Below, one piece after another: positions 1-9,039 of a stretch of 64,000 nt of DNA. Each line of letters starts with the position of its first letter. Position 1 is the stretch's first letter. The stretch covers positions 1-64,000 of the forward strand of contig JAEWSG010000183.1 in the NCBI GenBank assembly GCA_023398495.1. The letters run 5' to 3'. The DNA is from Bacillota bacterium. GTDB taxonomy: Bacteria; Bacillota; Clostridia; Acetivibrionales; Acetivibrionaceae. The position numbers and the translations under genes are program-made. Under the pieces are notes generated by a model, which made no database searches, was not told where the DNA came from, and saw nothing but the letters and a program-made list of their open reading frames with translations.

Positions 1-167
1 GCTTCGCAAAATCCGTTTCTTAGGCTAAATGATTTGTTTTATCAAATCATTTGTAGTTATTTCGCAAGTTACTCAATTAATTAACGAGTTCCTTATCGTC
101 TTACACTGTTTACTTTTCAAAGTCCATACTGCTTTTGTTTCAGCCACTCGATCTGAGCGACTTTTAT
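1..167 (-). other. Probable rRNA operon leader (16S rRNA gene expected beyond the left edge)
   Basis: Read on the minus strand, this stretch runs from a consensus promoter towards the window edge. It contains the phrase TTTGAAAAGTAAACAGTG, which resembles the boxA-like segments found in leaders and spacers of clostridial rRNA operons. No protein-coding potential is convincing here. The 16S gene itself is not in the window, so the identity is inferred from promoter strength and the leader phrase; a tRNA operon is the alternative. Confidence 0.5.
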
Positions 168-196
168 ATATTACCACGCTGTTTTCACTTTGTCAA
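168..196 (-). promoter_or_regulatory. Strong sigma-A promoter driving a transcript out of the left edge
   Basis: On the minus strand the -35 is TTGACA (191-196) and the -10 is TAATAT (168-173), separated by exactly 17 bp. It points left, towards the presumed rRNA operon leader. Confidence 0.75.
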
Positions 197-471
197 CACT
201 TTTTAAATTTATTTCTTAGTTTTTATTCTGTGTTGTTTCGTGCGACAGCTTTAATAATATAACACCTCAATCTCCTATTTTCAACCTGCCAAAAGCTGAT
301 TTTACATAATTATTATAAATTATTCACCGTATTCTCAATTATCCTCTAAATAATAAACTAATAATAGACTATGCTTAATATCTGTTACTAATTAAACAAA
401 CCAACAATATACCTATAACAGCTGTACTTATACTTCGATGATTAAAAAGGAATATAAAAATAATCTATGTA

Positions 472-505
472 AAATCAAAAAAGTATTTGATCAACTCAAA
501 TACTT
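472..505 (-). terminator. Terminator of the sigB-type operon
   Basis: The inverted repeat AAGTATTTGA / TCAAATACTT (481-490 and 496-505) is followed on the minus strand by a run of T. It lies about 140 bp beyond the stop of the last gene of the operon. Confidence 0.6.
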
Positions 506-520
506 GGAACTTTCTATATA

Positions 521-620
521 CGAAAACTCTAAAACTCAAATTAAAGGGCATTTCTCATCTTAATTAGATAACGTTTTGGTGCTATATAGATTAACTTTAG
601 TGTACGTTATATATATACGG
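521..620 (+). repeat. Intergenic repeat family R4, copy A
   Basis: This roughly 100-bp segment matches the reverse complement of 31265-31366 almost throughout (shared phrases ACTCTAAAACT, TTAGATAACGTTT, GCTATATA, TGTACGTTAT). The element can fold into two hairpins, one built on an AGATAACGT / ACGTTATCT type pair. It lies between the operon terminator and the last gene. No coding capacity is seen. Confidence 0.65.
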
Positions 621-641
621 TAAGTTATTTTTAGTTATCCC

Positions 642-1064
642 TTAGTCCAATCTTTTTAAAACCACTACTTTATTACCTTTATAATTGTATTTAACCCGGT
701 CACACAAATTACTTACTATAACCAATCCTCTGCCGCTTTCTTTCATATCACACATATCCGGAAAACTTTCCTGCTGCCCGCTGCACCTATTTACAAACCC
801 TTCGCCTTCATCTTCAATAATAAAGTAAACATTGCTTCCACTGACACCCACTCTGATTTTAACCTGCTTTTGGTCGTCTTCTTTATTACCATGTCTGATT
901 GCATTCTGTAGCAATTCATTTAAAACAACCTTTATTTCGAATAAAACATCTTCCTTCAAAGGTCCATGACACTCAAAAATAAAATTTATTATATTATTAA
1001 CACAATTACGCATATTAGATAACTCACTGGCTATCCTCAAGTCACATAATTTTAACACTTTCAA
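642..1064 (-). CDS. RsbW/SpoIIAB-like anti-sigma serine kinase with intact ATP site
   Basis: This 140-residue GHKL-type ATPase resembles the SpoIIAB/RsbW anti-sigma kinases, which hold a sigma factor inactive and phosphorylate an STAS antagonist. The N-box keeps Glu50 and Asn54 (NELLQNAIRHG), the G1 box is EDEGEGF (Asp85, Gly87, Gly89) and the G2 box is SGRGL (Gly111, Gly113), so it should bind ATP. The start is a TTG behind AAGGAG. It follows the sigma gene by 112 bp and probably shares its transcript. It differs from the first RsbW-like protein of the operon, which has lost these motifs, so this may be the working kinase. The family is clear; the exact partner is inferred. Confidence 0.8.
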   Translation of the reverse strand: MKVLKLCDLRIASELSNMRNCVNNIINFIFECHGPLKEDVLFEIKVVLNELLQNAIRHGNKEDDQKQVKIRVGVSGSNVYFIIEDEGEGFVNRCSGQQESFPDMCDMKESGRGLVIVSNLCDRVKYNYKGNKVVVLKRLD

Positions 1065-1176
1065 GGTACCATTCTCCTTAAGTTAATAATATTTAAAACC
1101 AGTATTAAAATAATACCCACTATAATCTAGTTGTAAACATTATTAAATTCATAGTATAGGTTCAGAATGCATATAA

Positions 1177-1935
1177 TTACTTAACCAGCATTCTGCGAAA
1201 CCTTTCGAGTACCTTTTTTTCCATCCTTGAAACATACATTTGAGATACGCCCAATCTTTCTGCTATTTCCTTCTGTGTTCTGTTGTTAAAATATCTCATA
1301 TCAATAAACTCTTTTTCTGCTTCATTAAATTTATCAAGACTTTTTTTCAAAAAGTCCCTATTCTCAATCTTCTCAAAAGTAGTATCTTCTTCACCAATAG
1401 TTTCATGAAGTTCAAGATCATCGTCCATATAAACATTCTGGTCAAAAGATTGCATATTATATGCATTGTTGGACTCTATTATTTCCATAACTGTTTCTTC
1501 ACTTATATTGAGATATTTTGCTATTTCCTCAATCTTTGGAGGCCTCAACAATTCCTGTGTTAAACTTTCACGAGCATAACTGACTTTCTGATAGACTTCG
1601 TATATCCTTCTTGGTATTCTTATCACTGAAGCTTTGTCCCTAAAAAACCTCTTGATTTCGCCAATAAGAGTTGGAGTTGCAAAGCTCGAAAACTTTACTC
1701 CTTTTTCTGGATCAAAACGTTCAACAGCCTTAATCAGTGCAATGGAAGCAACCTGATAGATATCCTCATAGTCTACGCCTCTATTTACAAACTTTTTCGA
1801 AATTATTTCTGCCAAATAGAGATGCTTGCTTACTATTTCATTTCTAATTGCTACACTCTGACTACGTTTAAACTCTTCAAACAAATTATAGCTATCATCA
1901 TTTGAATTGTAAGTATTCTCGATATTCTGTGACAT
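1177..1935 (-). CDS. sigB: RNA polymerase sigma factor, SigB/SigF/SigG family
   Basis: This 252-residue sigma-70 family protein has region 2 at about residues 35-105 (with EDIYQVASIALIKAVERFDP, typical of SigB/F/G), region 3 in the middle and a region 4 helix-turn-helix near the C-terminus (TQKEIAERLGVSQMYVSRM). Its length and gene context (antagonist, anti-sigma, sigma) match the general-stress sigB type module rather than a sporulation operon, although spoIIA has the same order. It starts 2 bp after the stop of the anti-sigma gene, so the two are translationally coupled. The symbol is used for family resemblance; the regulon is unknown. Confidence 0.85.
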   Translation of the reverse strand: MSQNIENTYNSNDDSYNLFEEFKRSQSVAIRNEIVSKHLYLAEIISKKFVNRGVDYEDIYQVASIALIKAVERFDPEKGVKFSSFATPTLIGEIKRFFRDKASVIRIPRRIYEVYQKVSYARESLTQELLRPPKIEEIAKYLNISEETVMEIIESNNAYNMQSFDQNVYMDDDLELHETIGEEDTTFEKIENRDFLKKSLDKFNEAEKEFIDMRYFNNRTQKEIAERLGVSQMYVSRMEKKVLERFRRMLVK

Positions 1936-1937
1936 AA

Positions 1938-2330
1938 CTAAACAATCTCCTCAAGTTCTTTTGACATGGATAGAATGTAATTATTCTCTGTACACAGTTC
2001 AACACTATCCATTAATGCGTTTATTATATCTACTGCAAGCTGATCGTTTTCAAAATCAAAAATGCATTTGAGCGAAGCATCCTCACACCCAAACGTAACT
2101 CTAAGTACTTTGTCAGAGATATTAAACAAAATATTATAAGTGTCGGTAACTTTGCTTCCTATACTTACAATCTTACTGCATACCTCAGATATTGCAACCT
2201 TAATATCCTCAATAGTCTCTATATCAAAACCAATCCTGTTAGCCAAACCTGATGCAACAAGCCTTGCAGTACTTACATACTCAGCTTTAAACGGAAGTAT
2301 AAGCTCTATGTTATCATTCATCATATTCAC
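1938..2330 (-). CDS. Degenerate RsbW-like anti-sigma factor
   Basis: This 130-residue protein has the overall RsbW/SpoIIAB pattern (DIKVAISEVC in the first helix of the ATPase fold) and sits in the anti-sigma position between the STAS antagonist and the sigma gene. The ATP-site motifs are lost: Glu49 is kept but the N-box Asn is Lys53, no D-x-G-x-G box is seen, and the G2 glycines are absent (around NDQLAVDIINALMDSVE). It probably binds the sigma factor or antagonist without acting as a kinase. It is separated by 3 bp from the gene before it and 2 bp from the gene after it. Confidence 0.75.
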   Translation of the reverse strand: MNMMNDNIELILPFKAEYVSTARLVASGLANRIGFDIETIEDIKVAISEVCSKIVSIGSKVTDTYNILFNISDKVLRVTFGCEDASLKCIFDFENDQLAVDIINALMDSVELCTENNYILSMSKELEEIV

Positions 2331-2333
2331 CTC

Positions 2334-2648
2334 TTATTCTATTTCGAAAACCTTGTCAAGTCCTGTGATAATAAACAGCTTTTTAATATTCTCCTTGAGA
2401 TTTAATATCACAATCTTTTTATCATACTGTTTTGCTTTTTTTAACGTAGCCACAAAAATACCAAGCCCGGTACTATCAATATAATTAAGTTCTTTACAAT
2501 CAATTATTAAATCCTTTTTATTTTCTCCAACAATATTATAGAGCTTTTCTTTCAGATCCTGTGATGTGTATATATCCACTTCACCATTAAGGCTTACCTT
2601 GACAGCATCACTCAATTTCTCTTCAATAAGTTTTAATTCGCCTGACAT
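2334..2648 (-). CDS. rsbV: Anti-sigma factor antagonist, STAS domain (RsbV/SpoIIAA-like)
   Basis: This 104-residue single STAS-domain protein carries the signature IDSTGLGIF, where Ser59 is the residue phosphorylated in RsbV and SpoIIAA. When unphosphorylated, such proteins bind the anti-sigma factor and release the sigma factor. It is the first gene of the sigB-type operon, with a good ribosome binding site (GAGGAGG). The phosphorylation site is kept although the neighbouring RsbW-like protein lacks a kinase site, so phosphorylation would have to come from the 140-residue kinase at the end of the operon or from elsewhere. Confidence 0.85.
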   Translation of the reverse strand: MSGELKLIEEKLSDAVKVSLNGEVDIYTSQDLKEKLYNIVGENKKDLIIDCKELNYIDSTGLGIFVATLKKAKQYDKKIVILNLKENIKKLFIITGLDKVFEIE

Positions 2649-2673
2649 TTCTATTCCTCCTCATACTTTTATA

Positions 2674-2790
2674 TTAGGTAATTCCAAAAAAATAACTGGT
2701 CACTTGCCATTTCAAAAAAATTGATTTGATGGGCTTTGCAACCTGAATACTGTATAGGTTATTTTTTGAAACGGCCTTATAGGATAATTA
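2674..2790. repeat. Intergenic repeat family R2, copy A
   Basis: This segment is related to 29334-29451. Both have a central hairpin whose arms include TTTCAAAAAAA and TTTTTTGAAAC, and both begin with TTAGGTRATT. The bases at the base of the stem differ in a paired way (GCC/GGC here, GGT/ACC in the other copy). It lies in the 363-bp gap upstream of rsbV and may contain that operon's promoter; no clear promoter could be fixed. Confidence 0.5.
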
Positions 2791-2950
2791 TCTTGTTGTT
2801 TACCTATGTCGTATTATATTCTATACTATCATACCATAAATACGCAACTTTATAATGTCAATTCGGGTGCACAATCTAATTCCTACCATTTTACGTTAAT
2901 TACATTACTTAGAGGTTATAGCTCTTTCCATAATATGATGTGCGTAAATT

Positions 2951-2982
2951 AAAGGATACAGTTTACTTGAACTGTATCCTTT
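2951..2982. terminator. Terminator after lysS
   Basis: A perfect 10-bp inverted repeat, GGATACAGTT / AACTGTATCC (2954-2963 and 2970-2979), is flanked by AAA and TTT and lies 33 bp beyond the lysS stop on the minus strand. Confidence 0.75.
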
Positions 2983-3011
2983 ATGTTGTGTAAATAAAAG
3001 TCCATAAATTA

Positions 3012-4532
3012 TTAATCCCTTGGTTTCATTGTCGGGAATAAGAGCACATCCCTGATTGAATAGGAGTCTGTGAGAAGCATAATTAGCCTGTCAATTCCAA
3101 CACCAAGTCCACCTGTTGGAGGCATACCGTATTCGAGGGCTGTTATGAAGTCTTCATCCATCATATTGGCTTCTTCATCTCCTGCTTCCCTTTTTTCAAC
3201 CTGACTTAAAAATCTTCCCTTCTGGTCAATAGGATCATTCAACTCTGAGTATGCATTAGCCATTTCTCTACTTGTAATGAACAACTCAAACCTTTCAGTG
3301 AAAGATGGCATGTCCGGCTTTCTCTTTGTAAGCGGTGACACTTCAACTGGATAATCCATTATAAATGTAGGCTGGATAAGATGTTCTTCAGCAAACTCTT
3401 CAAACATAAGATTGAGAACTTCACCCTTTGTCGGCTTTCCATCAATGTGCACTTTTTTATCCTTCGCTATCTGTCTGGCTTCCTCATCGCTGGCTATATT
3501 ATTTAAGTTTACACCCGCATATTTTTCAACTGCTTCAATCATAGTCATTCTGCTCCATGGAGGCGTAAGATCAATTTCCTGGCCTTGATAGTTGATCTTT
3601 GTTGTTCCTAAAACTTCCTTGGCAACAGTAGAAACAAGCTGTTCTGTCAAATCCATCATTCCCTTGTAATCGGTATATGCCTCATATACTTCCATCAAGG
3701 TAAATTCCGGATTGTGCTTAATTGACATTCCTTCATTTCTGAACATTCTGCCCATTTCATAAACTCTTTCAAGACCACCTACAATAAGCCGCTTCAAATA
3801 AAGCTCTGGTGCAATTCTCAGATACATGTCAATATCTAAAGTATTATGATGCGTAATAAAAGGCTTAGCCGCAGCACCACCTGGTATAGTGTTCAGAAGC
3901 GGTGTATCCACCTCTAAAAAGCCTCTGTCATCAAGGAATTTCCTTATTGCTTTAATTATTCTGCTTCTTACCATAAAAGTCTCCCTGACGTCAGGATTAA
4001 CAATCAGGTCGACGTATCTTTGCCTGTATCGCAAATCAACATCCTTTAATCCATGCCACTTTTCAGGCAGTGGCTGAAGAGATTTTGACAAAAGTACAAC
4101 ATCGGTCGCCTTTAATGATATCTCGCCTTTATGAGTTCTGAAAACTTCACCCTTAACCCCAACTATATCACCTATATCAAACTTTTTGAAATCCTCATAA
4201 ATCTCTGCACCGATTTCATCTACCTTCACATAAATCTGTATCTTGCTGTCTCTGTCGCGAACATCACAAAAACTGGCTTTTCCCATTCCCCTTTTAGACA
4301 TCAATCTTCCGGCAATAGAAACCATACTACCTTCCATGGTTTCAAAATTATCAACTATGTACTTAGTTGAGTGGGTAACATCATACTTAACAGTTTTAAA
4401 TGGGTCCTTATCATTTTTCTGAAGTTCAGTTAGCTTCATTCTTCTTACTTTCAATATTTCATTGAGATCCAAACCTTCAGTATTTTCTTCCTGATTGTTT
4501 TGAATATTGTTATTTGTATCTTTATCAGACAT
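3012..4532 (-). CDS. lysS: Lysyl-tRNA synthetase, class II
   Basis: This 506-residue enzyme charges tRNA-Lys with lysine in the cytoplasm. An OB-fold anticodon-binding domain at about residues 60-170 is followed by the class II catalytic domain with motif 2 (FRNEGMSIKHNPEFT) and motif 3 (GLGVGIDRLIMLLT) near the C-terminus. Length matches the family. The first 25 residues form a polar extension rich in Asn and Gln before the conserved start of the domain. The ATG has a good GGGAGG site. It lies downstream of greA in the same direction, an arrangement common in clostridia. Confidence 0.97.
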   Translation of the reverse strand: MSDKDTNNNIQNNQEENTEGLDLNEILKVRRMKLTELQKNDKDPFKTVKYDVTHSTKYIVDNFETMEGSMVSIAGRLMSKRGMGKASFCDVRDRDSKIQIYVKVDEIGAEIYEDFKKFDIGDIVGVKGEVFRTHKGEISLKATDVVLLSKSLQPLPEKWHGLKDVDLRYRQRYVDLIVNPDVRETFMVRSRIIKAIRKFLDDRGFLEVDTPLLNTIPGGAAAKPFITHHNTLDIDMYLRIAPELYLKRLIVGGLERVYEMGRMFRNEGMSIKHNPEFTLMEVYEAYTDYKGMMDLTEQLVSTVAKEVLGTTKINYQGQEIDLTPPWSRMTMIEAVEKYAGVNLNNIASDEEARQIAKDKKVHIDGKPTKGEVLNLMFEEFAEEHLIQPTFIMDYPVEVSPLTKRKPDMPSFTERFELFITSREMANAYSELNDPIDQKGRFLSQVEKREAGDEEANMMDEDFITALEYGMPPTGGLGVGIDRLIMLLTDSYSIRDVLLFPTMKPRD

Positions 4533-4606
4533 CGTTTATCCTCCCGAAAAAACATATATTAGGGATAATGAAAAAGTGGAAATAGCACTTCAGTCATTCC
4601 CATAAA

Positions 4607-4640
4607 ATAACAGTCTACTAAAAAGTAAACTGTTATTTTA
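4607..4640 (-). terminator. Possible terminator after greA
   Basis: An AT-rich inverted repeat, AAATAACAGT / ACTGTTATTT, lies between greA and lysS. It ends in T-rich sequence on either strand. The nearby phrase TTAGGGATAATGAAAAA (about 4560) resembles the end of repeat family R3. Confidence 0.45.
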
Positions 4641-4683
4641 AATATTATATATTAATATAAATTATATTTACAATAATATTTTC

Positions 4684-5160
4684 TTATTTTTTAATATTAA
4701 TTATTTTAAACTTAACTATTCCATCAGGAACATTTACATCAACCACAGTACCTTTTTTCTTACCCATAAGTGCACTTCCAACAGGAGACTCATTTGAAAT
4801 CTTAAACTGGCTGGGATTTGCTTCTGCGGAACCAACAATATAATATTCAATCTCCTCATTAAATTCAATATCCAATATAGTAACTTTCGAGCCTATACTA
4901 ACCACATCGGTCTTTACATCATCTTCATCAATTACTTTAGCATTTTTAAGCATGTTCTCAAGCTGTACTATTCTTCCCTCAACATGAGCCTGCTCATTTT
5001 TGGCTTCATCATACTCGGAATTTTCAGATATATCGCCAAAAGAAAGTGCCTGTTTAATTCTCTCTGCTACCTCTCTTCTCTTCACAGCTTTCAAAAATTC
5101 CAACTCTTGTTCCAACTTTTGTAAGCCCTCATAAGTCAGAACAACTTCTTTATTAACCAT
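4684..5160 (-). CDS. greA: Transcription elongation factor GreA
   Basis: This 158-residue protein has the standard GreA length and layout: an N-terminal coiled coil with the acidic tip segment GDISENSEYDEAK, followed by the C-terminal FKBP-like domain ending with SPVGSALMGKKKGTVVDV. GreA reactivates backtracked RNA polymerase by stimulating cleavage of the 3' end of the transcript. The ribosome binding site is AAGGAGAGG. It lies upstream of lysS. Confidence 0.97.
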   Translation of the reverse strand: MVNKEVVLTYEGLQKLEQELEFLKAVKRREVAERIKQALSFGDISENSEYDEAKNEQAHVEGRIVQLENMLKNAKVIDEDDVKTDVVSIGSKVTILDIEFNEEIEYYIVGSAEANPSQFKISNESPVGSALMGKKKGTVVDVNVPDGIVKFKIINIKK

Positions 5161-5429
5161 TTGAAGCCTCTCCTTTACTTAAGAATTTCGTGTTGATAAT
5201 ATATGCATTTCTTTCTTATTTATTCTAATTTAACGAGACTTGTATACAATTAACAGAAAATTATTTTGCATCAATTTTATAACAAATATTCATAAAATTA
5301 AATATTTTAAGATCAATTTAAAACTTTTTTTAATTATAGACTACTAATTCCATATTGTCAATAACCGATGATAAAATGGTTCTCAAAGAGGTATCTTACG
5401 AAATGGAGAACTATTTTTTAGTGACAGCT

Positions 5430-6407
5430 TCATTTATTGTTTTTTGAGAATATTCTGTCGTTGTGAATACCCTTTATATAAAAACCATCTTGACTAAAAA
5501 CCTTTACAATTTTATCCACATCACTATAATCAGTCGATTCATCTTTAATATCGACCATCATTTCACATTTGTTTACCAGAACAATCCCAGCTATCTCAGA
5601 AATACTGTAAAAGCTCAATATATCCTCTTCAATACTTTCTGTATACCTGTCTTCAAGTCCTATATCAATACCGGATATAACTTCATTGTTTGATGTAAAC
5701 TTATCCTCTTTCAATTCTCCATAATTTATTATTATAGCATTTGAATCAATTTTCTTTATTATACGGAAACTTTTCAGATTTCCATAATTTATTACCACAT
5801 CCGAATTATTCAACACACTTGTCGCATCCTTTGTAATCCTGACAGACAGACCTGTTTCATAACAAACTTCTTCAATTTTCTTTTCAATCAAATCCCTGTT
5901 ATTGGTTACAAGTGTTATAAATTTTACATCTGGAGATAATTGCTTAATAATCATGTAAGGCAACAACGCATCATCTCCCTGGATTATTGCAACATCCATA
6001 TCTCTCATGCTAAAACCTTGCCTGGCACAAATATACCTGGTTATATCCGCTGCCAAAGCTTTGAATACAAACTGTTCTGTCAATCCGCTGCTCTTTACAC
6101 CTGTATCCAAAGAGCAGGTTAAATCAGTTGGAAGAATACATTTATCTATAGAGTTGTCAGTGCATATTTGCGACAAGCATCTGTTAATCTTATTTCTTGT
6201 GAGTTTTCCGGCCTCATTGAGCTCCCTCAAGGTATATGGTAATTTAACCATATGAATTGTTAAATTACTGCCAAAAAGCACCTTATTAATACTTAGTGGT
6301 TTTATTTTGAAAGCAAATAGTTTTTTTAACTTTCTAAGAATATTAAATAAACGTATTCGTTTAACTTCGTTACCCTCGAAATAGATTAAAGCAATATTTT
6401 TCATCAC
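5430..6407 (-). CDS. Uncharacterised protein with alternating strand/helix pattern
   Basis: I do not recognise this 325-residue protein. It has no signal peptide or membrane segment. The middle third contains hydrophobic strands followed by helices (VAIIQGDDALLPYMIIKQL, then VKFITLVTNNRD, then DVVINYGN and AIIINYGEL), a rhythm that suggests a Rossmann-like nucleotide- or cofactor-binding fold. One short Cys-containing segment (CTDNSIDKCILPTDLTC) is present but no metal-site pattern is clear. It is in the same direction as greA and the GH18 gene but is separated from both by more than 130 bp. A dehydrogenase-like or sugar-nucleotide-like role is only a guess. Confidence 0.6.
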   Translation of the reverse strand: MMKNIALIYFEGNEVKRIRLFNILRKLKKLFAFKIKPLSINKVLFGSNLTIHMVKLPYTLRELNEAGKLTRNKINRCLSQICTDNSIDKCILPTDLTCSLDTGVKSSGLTEQFVFKALAADITRYICARQGFSMRDMDVAIIQGDDALLPYMIIKQLSPDVKFITLVTNNRDLIEKKIEEVCYETGLSVRITKDATSVLNNSDVVINYGNLKSFRIIKKIDSNAIIINYGELKEDKFTSNNEVISGIDIGLEDRYTESIEEDILSFYSISEIAGIVLVNKCEMMVDIKDESTDYSDVDKIVKVFSQDGFYIKGIHNDRIFSKNNK

Positions 6408-6544
6408 AACATTTACCTTCGCAATACGTTGCTGAGCTTCCTACAGTTATCCTATTAATACTAAAGAATAATTATTCCTATCTATAGTTGCTTTAACACC
6501 CAACCGATATAACGAAGCATTACATAAAACTGAATTACTCCACT

Positions 6545-8308
6545 CTATTTATACTCGTAGTTAAGGTTACTGTTCTGATTAACCCAAGCCTGATAATTGT
6601 CAACATCCTTCAAATTATTCTTCAATACACCCCAAATATCGGCTGTTGCAAAATTACTGCTCCAGGCACAGGTTCCCGCTAAATTATATTTATGAACTAA
6701 CGAGGCTCTCAAGTTAATTGAATTAGCATCCTCGAGCCATATTTTATTTAATGTATTGTCTTTTTGGTACTCTCCATAGAACTGTCCACTTTCTTCATCC
6801 CATTGAACTTTTACATTATTTGTTGTAATTGTATTTCGTGCTCCTTCCATCGATAATGCCTGGCTGGAAAGAGTCTTTTTCCCTGTCTCATCTGTAGTTT
6901 CAGTCCATAGACGGGTATAAAACGGAATTCCCATAAGCAGTTTCTCAACCGGAACTTTGTCTCTTTCAATAACACCTCTTACCCTTTGCTCCACCCACGT
7001 CAACTGTGCTACCGACCCGGCAACAGGGCTTGTTCTCCAGTGTTGGTCGTAGGACATGTACATGACATAGTCAACAACCTCACTTAATGCTTTTTTGTCA
7101 TAGCACTCAATGTCATTAACATCAACAGATACGACCAACCCCTGCTCCTTCAGAAAAGGAGTGATTTCCCTTACAAATTGCGTAAAAGCATCTCTGTCAG
7201 CGGCATACATATTTTCAAAGTCAATATTTATTCCATCGAGTTTGTAGAGAGCAGAATAAGCCAAAACTTCCTTGATAAGGTTATCTCTGTAGTTTGTATT
7301 ATTCAGAAATTTGCTGCTCATTTCATAATTACTAAAATCATTGGCCAAAAGTGCCCACACCTTATAACCATTTTCATGAGCCCAGTCCACATATTTGGAA
7401 TATGCCCTGTTAATAAGTTCGCCTTCCTCTGTTTTAAGCTGAAACCATGTAGGTGATATTACATCCAGTCCTTCTATATCATTCATAGCTGAAAGATCTT
7501 CTCTTCTTTCATATACCTGATCCCAAGCCAGATTTATCTTACCCTTTTCAGGCTTCCAGTCAGCTTTAGCATTTTTATCTTCTGCTTTTCCTTCTGGGCT
7601 CTCCTGTACCACCACATTCTTCACTTCCACAAAACGTTTTTCAATATAACCAATTGCTCCATCCCAGGTTCTGACCTTGTACCAGTTCTCGTACTCATCA
7701 AATACCCTTAACTCCCTTTCAATCTGGTTAGTCAGATTCAGGTCAAGTTTTCGGATTATCGGGTACTTTATTGTGTGTCCCCTTCTTATTACTGCCTCAG
7801 GACTAATAGGCGATGCCACCTGCCTGCTGTTATTCTTATAATCAACTATAATTACATTGCTACTTTCCTTGTAAGCAATCTCAATCCCGTATAGTTCGCT
7901 TAAGAATTCAATAGGCACAAAAACTTGCCCATTATCTTTTCTAACAGGTATCTTTAATTTCATGGGCTTATTGTTTACCAGTGCGTCAAGGCTATCAGTC
8001 TTCATCCGTATAACCCTGTTTTCAGTAGTAACTGAAACAATGCTCAAAGCCTCATCCCAATATATATTTTTATCAAAATACTTTTTTACAATGCTAAAGG
8101 GCAACAGAATTTCACCGTCAACAATTTTCGGTTCCTGAGCCGATATGTCCTGTTCACCCTCTATCACCAGAACGAGTTTTCCCTCATCAAAGGCCGGCAC
8201 AACTTCATTATTGGGTTTAAAATAAACATAATAAACCCAATAAGCTGAACCTCCTAAAATTGCTGCAATTAATATCAATATAAATAAAAATTTTATAGCC
8301 TTGTTCAA
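6545..8308 (-). CDS. Membrane-anchored GH18 glycosidase with stalk and SH3 domains (SleL/YaaH-like)
   Basis: This 587-residue protein has an N-terminal membrane anchor (about 6-28), a copper-amine-oxidase-N-like stalk domain (about 40-155), a bacterial SH3 domain (about 170-230) and a GH18 TIM barrel (about 258-575). The catalytic strand is DGINIDFE, with Glu365 as the acid; Asn replaces the middle Asp of the classical chitinase motif, as is usual in SleL-type N-acetylglucosaminidases that act on cortex or cell-wall peptidoglycan. The start is TTG after AGGGGG. SH3 and anchor suggest action at the cell wall or spore cortex. Substrate is inferred from family. Confidence 0.85.
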   Translation of the reverse strand: MNKAIKFLFILILIAAILGGSAYWVYYVYFKPNNEVVPAFDEGKLVLVIEGEQDISAQEPKIVDGEILLPFSIVKKYFDKNIYWDEALSIVSVTTENRVIRMKTDSLDALVNNKPMKLKIPVRKDNGQVFVPIEFLSELYGIEIAYKESSNVIIVDYKNNSRQVASPISPEAVIRRGHTIKYPIIRKLDLNLTNQIERELRVFDEYENWYKVRTWDGAIGYIEKRFVEVKNVVVQESPEGKAEDKNAKADWKPEKGKINLAWDQVYERREDLSAMNDIEGLDVISPTWFQLKTEEGELINRAYSKYVDWAHENGYKVWALLANDFSNYEMSSKFLNNTNYRDNLIKEVLAYSALYKLDGINIDFENMYAADRDAFTQFVREITPFLKEQGLVVSVDVNDIECYDKKALSEVVDYVMYMSYDQHWRTSPVAGSVAQLTWVEQRVRGVIERDKVPVEKLLMGIPFYTRLWTETTDETGKKTLSSQALSMEGARNTITTNNVKVQWDEESGQFYGEYQKDNTLNKIWLEDANSINLRASLVHKYNLAGTCAWSSNFATADIWGVLKNNLKDVDNYQAWVNQNSNLNYEYK

Positions 8309-8416
8309 GATCTGACCCCCTACAGTTATAATAATGCAAAAACCTTATTGACTTTTATACAGATTAAAAAATCTGTTCGCACAATATTATACTATAAAAA
8401 CTCAAATACCTATATG

Positions 8417-8450
8417 GTAAAAAACAGGAGACCATTTCTAATCTCCTGTT
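8417..8450 (-). terminator. Terminator after the PilZ / small membrane protein pair
   Basis: The inverted repeat AACAGGAGA / TCTCCTGTT (8423-8431 and 8442-8450) is followed by TTTTTTA on the minus strand, 57 bp beyond the stop at 8507. Confidence 0.75.
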
Positions 8451-8506
8451 AATAGTTATTTATTAATTATCTATAGTTATTTTCAGCTTTCCGCAAAGTT
8501 AAACTT

Positions 8507-9013
8507 TTAATCTTTAAATATCTTGCCAGGAATAATTCCTTTTAGCGTCTTCATCATTTTTTCATTCGGCTCAAAATAAATCAGTGCCCTCTTACCTTTA
8601 ATATTAAGCATTGCAAAATATACATCAGGAGATTCCATAGAAGAAACTGCTATTATTTTTTTAGGTACTGTGGCTATTGACTCATTATACTTTTTGCTTG
8701 TAATCTTCGCCATAACCTCTATGTCCTTGCACTCTGCCGTAAACATTTTCTTTCTTTTTCTCTTATTAATTATTTTATCAATATCAATTTCACCATTTGT
8801 TATTGAGTATTCGTATTCTACATTAAGAGCACTTATAATATACCAATTCCCAAATATTAACCCGGCTACCAAAAGAACTACTATTCCTCGTGGTCCTATA
8901 GTTATGGCTGCCATAAAAGCTATAATAACTGAAATAACAATTAACACCACAGATAATATATTCTCTTTCAAGCCTTTCTTCCTTGCAACAATCTTCTCTA
9001 CAAATATGTCCAT
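8507..9013 (-). CDS. Small membrane protein, DUF6106-like
   Basis: This 168-residue protein has two hydrophobic segments (about 20-40 and 45-65) followed by a soluble domain with strands ending in AMLNIKGKRALIYFEPN. The opening MDIFVEKIVARKKG and the layout resemble the clostridial DUF6106 family as I remember it; no function is known. It starts 26 bp after the PilZ gene and shares its terminator, so the two are probably co-transcribed. There are no catalytic motifs to read. Confidence 0.65.
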   Translation of the reverse strand: MDIFVEKIVARKKGLKENILSVVLIVISVIIAFMAAITIGPRGIVVLLVAGLIFGNWYIISALNVEYEYSITNGEIDIDKIINKRKRKKMFTAECKDIEVMAKITSKKYNESIATVPKKIIAVSSMESPDVYFAMLNIKGKRALIYFEPNEKMMKTLKGIIPGKIFKD

Positions 9014-9039
9014 CTCTTTCCTCCAAACATTCTAAAAAA

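Noticed and set aside
29..262. 77-codon frame at the left edge
   Set aside because: It lies on the opposite strand of a consensus promoter and leader and has no ribosome binding site or recognisable family.
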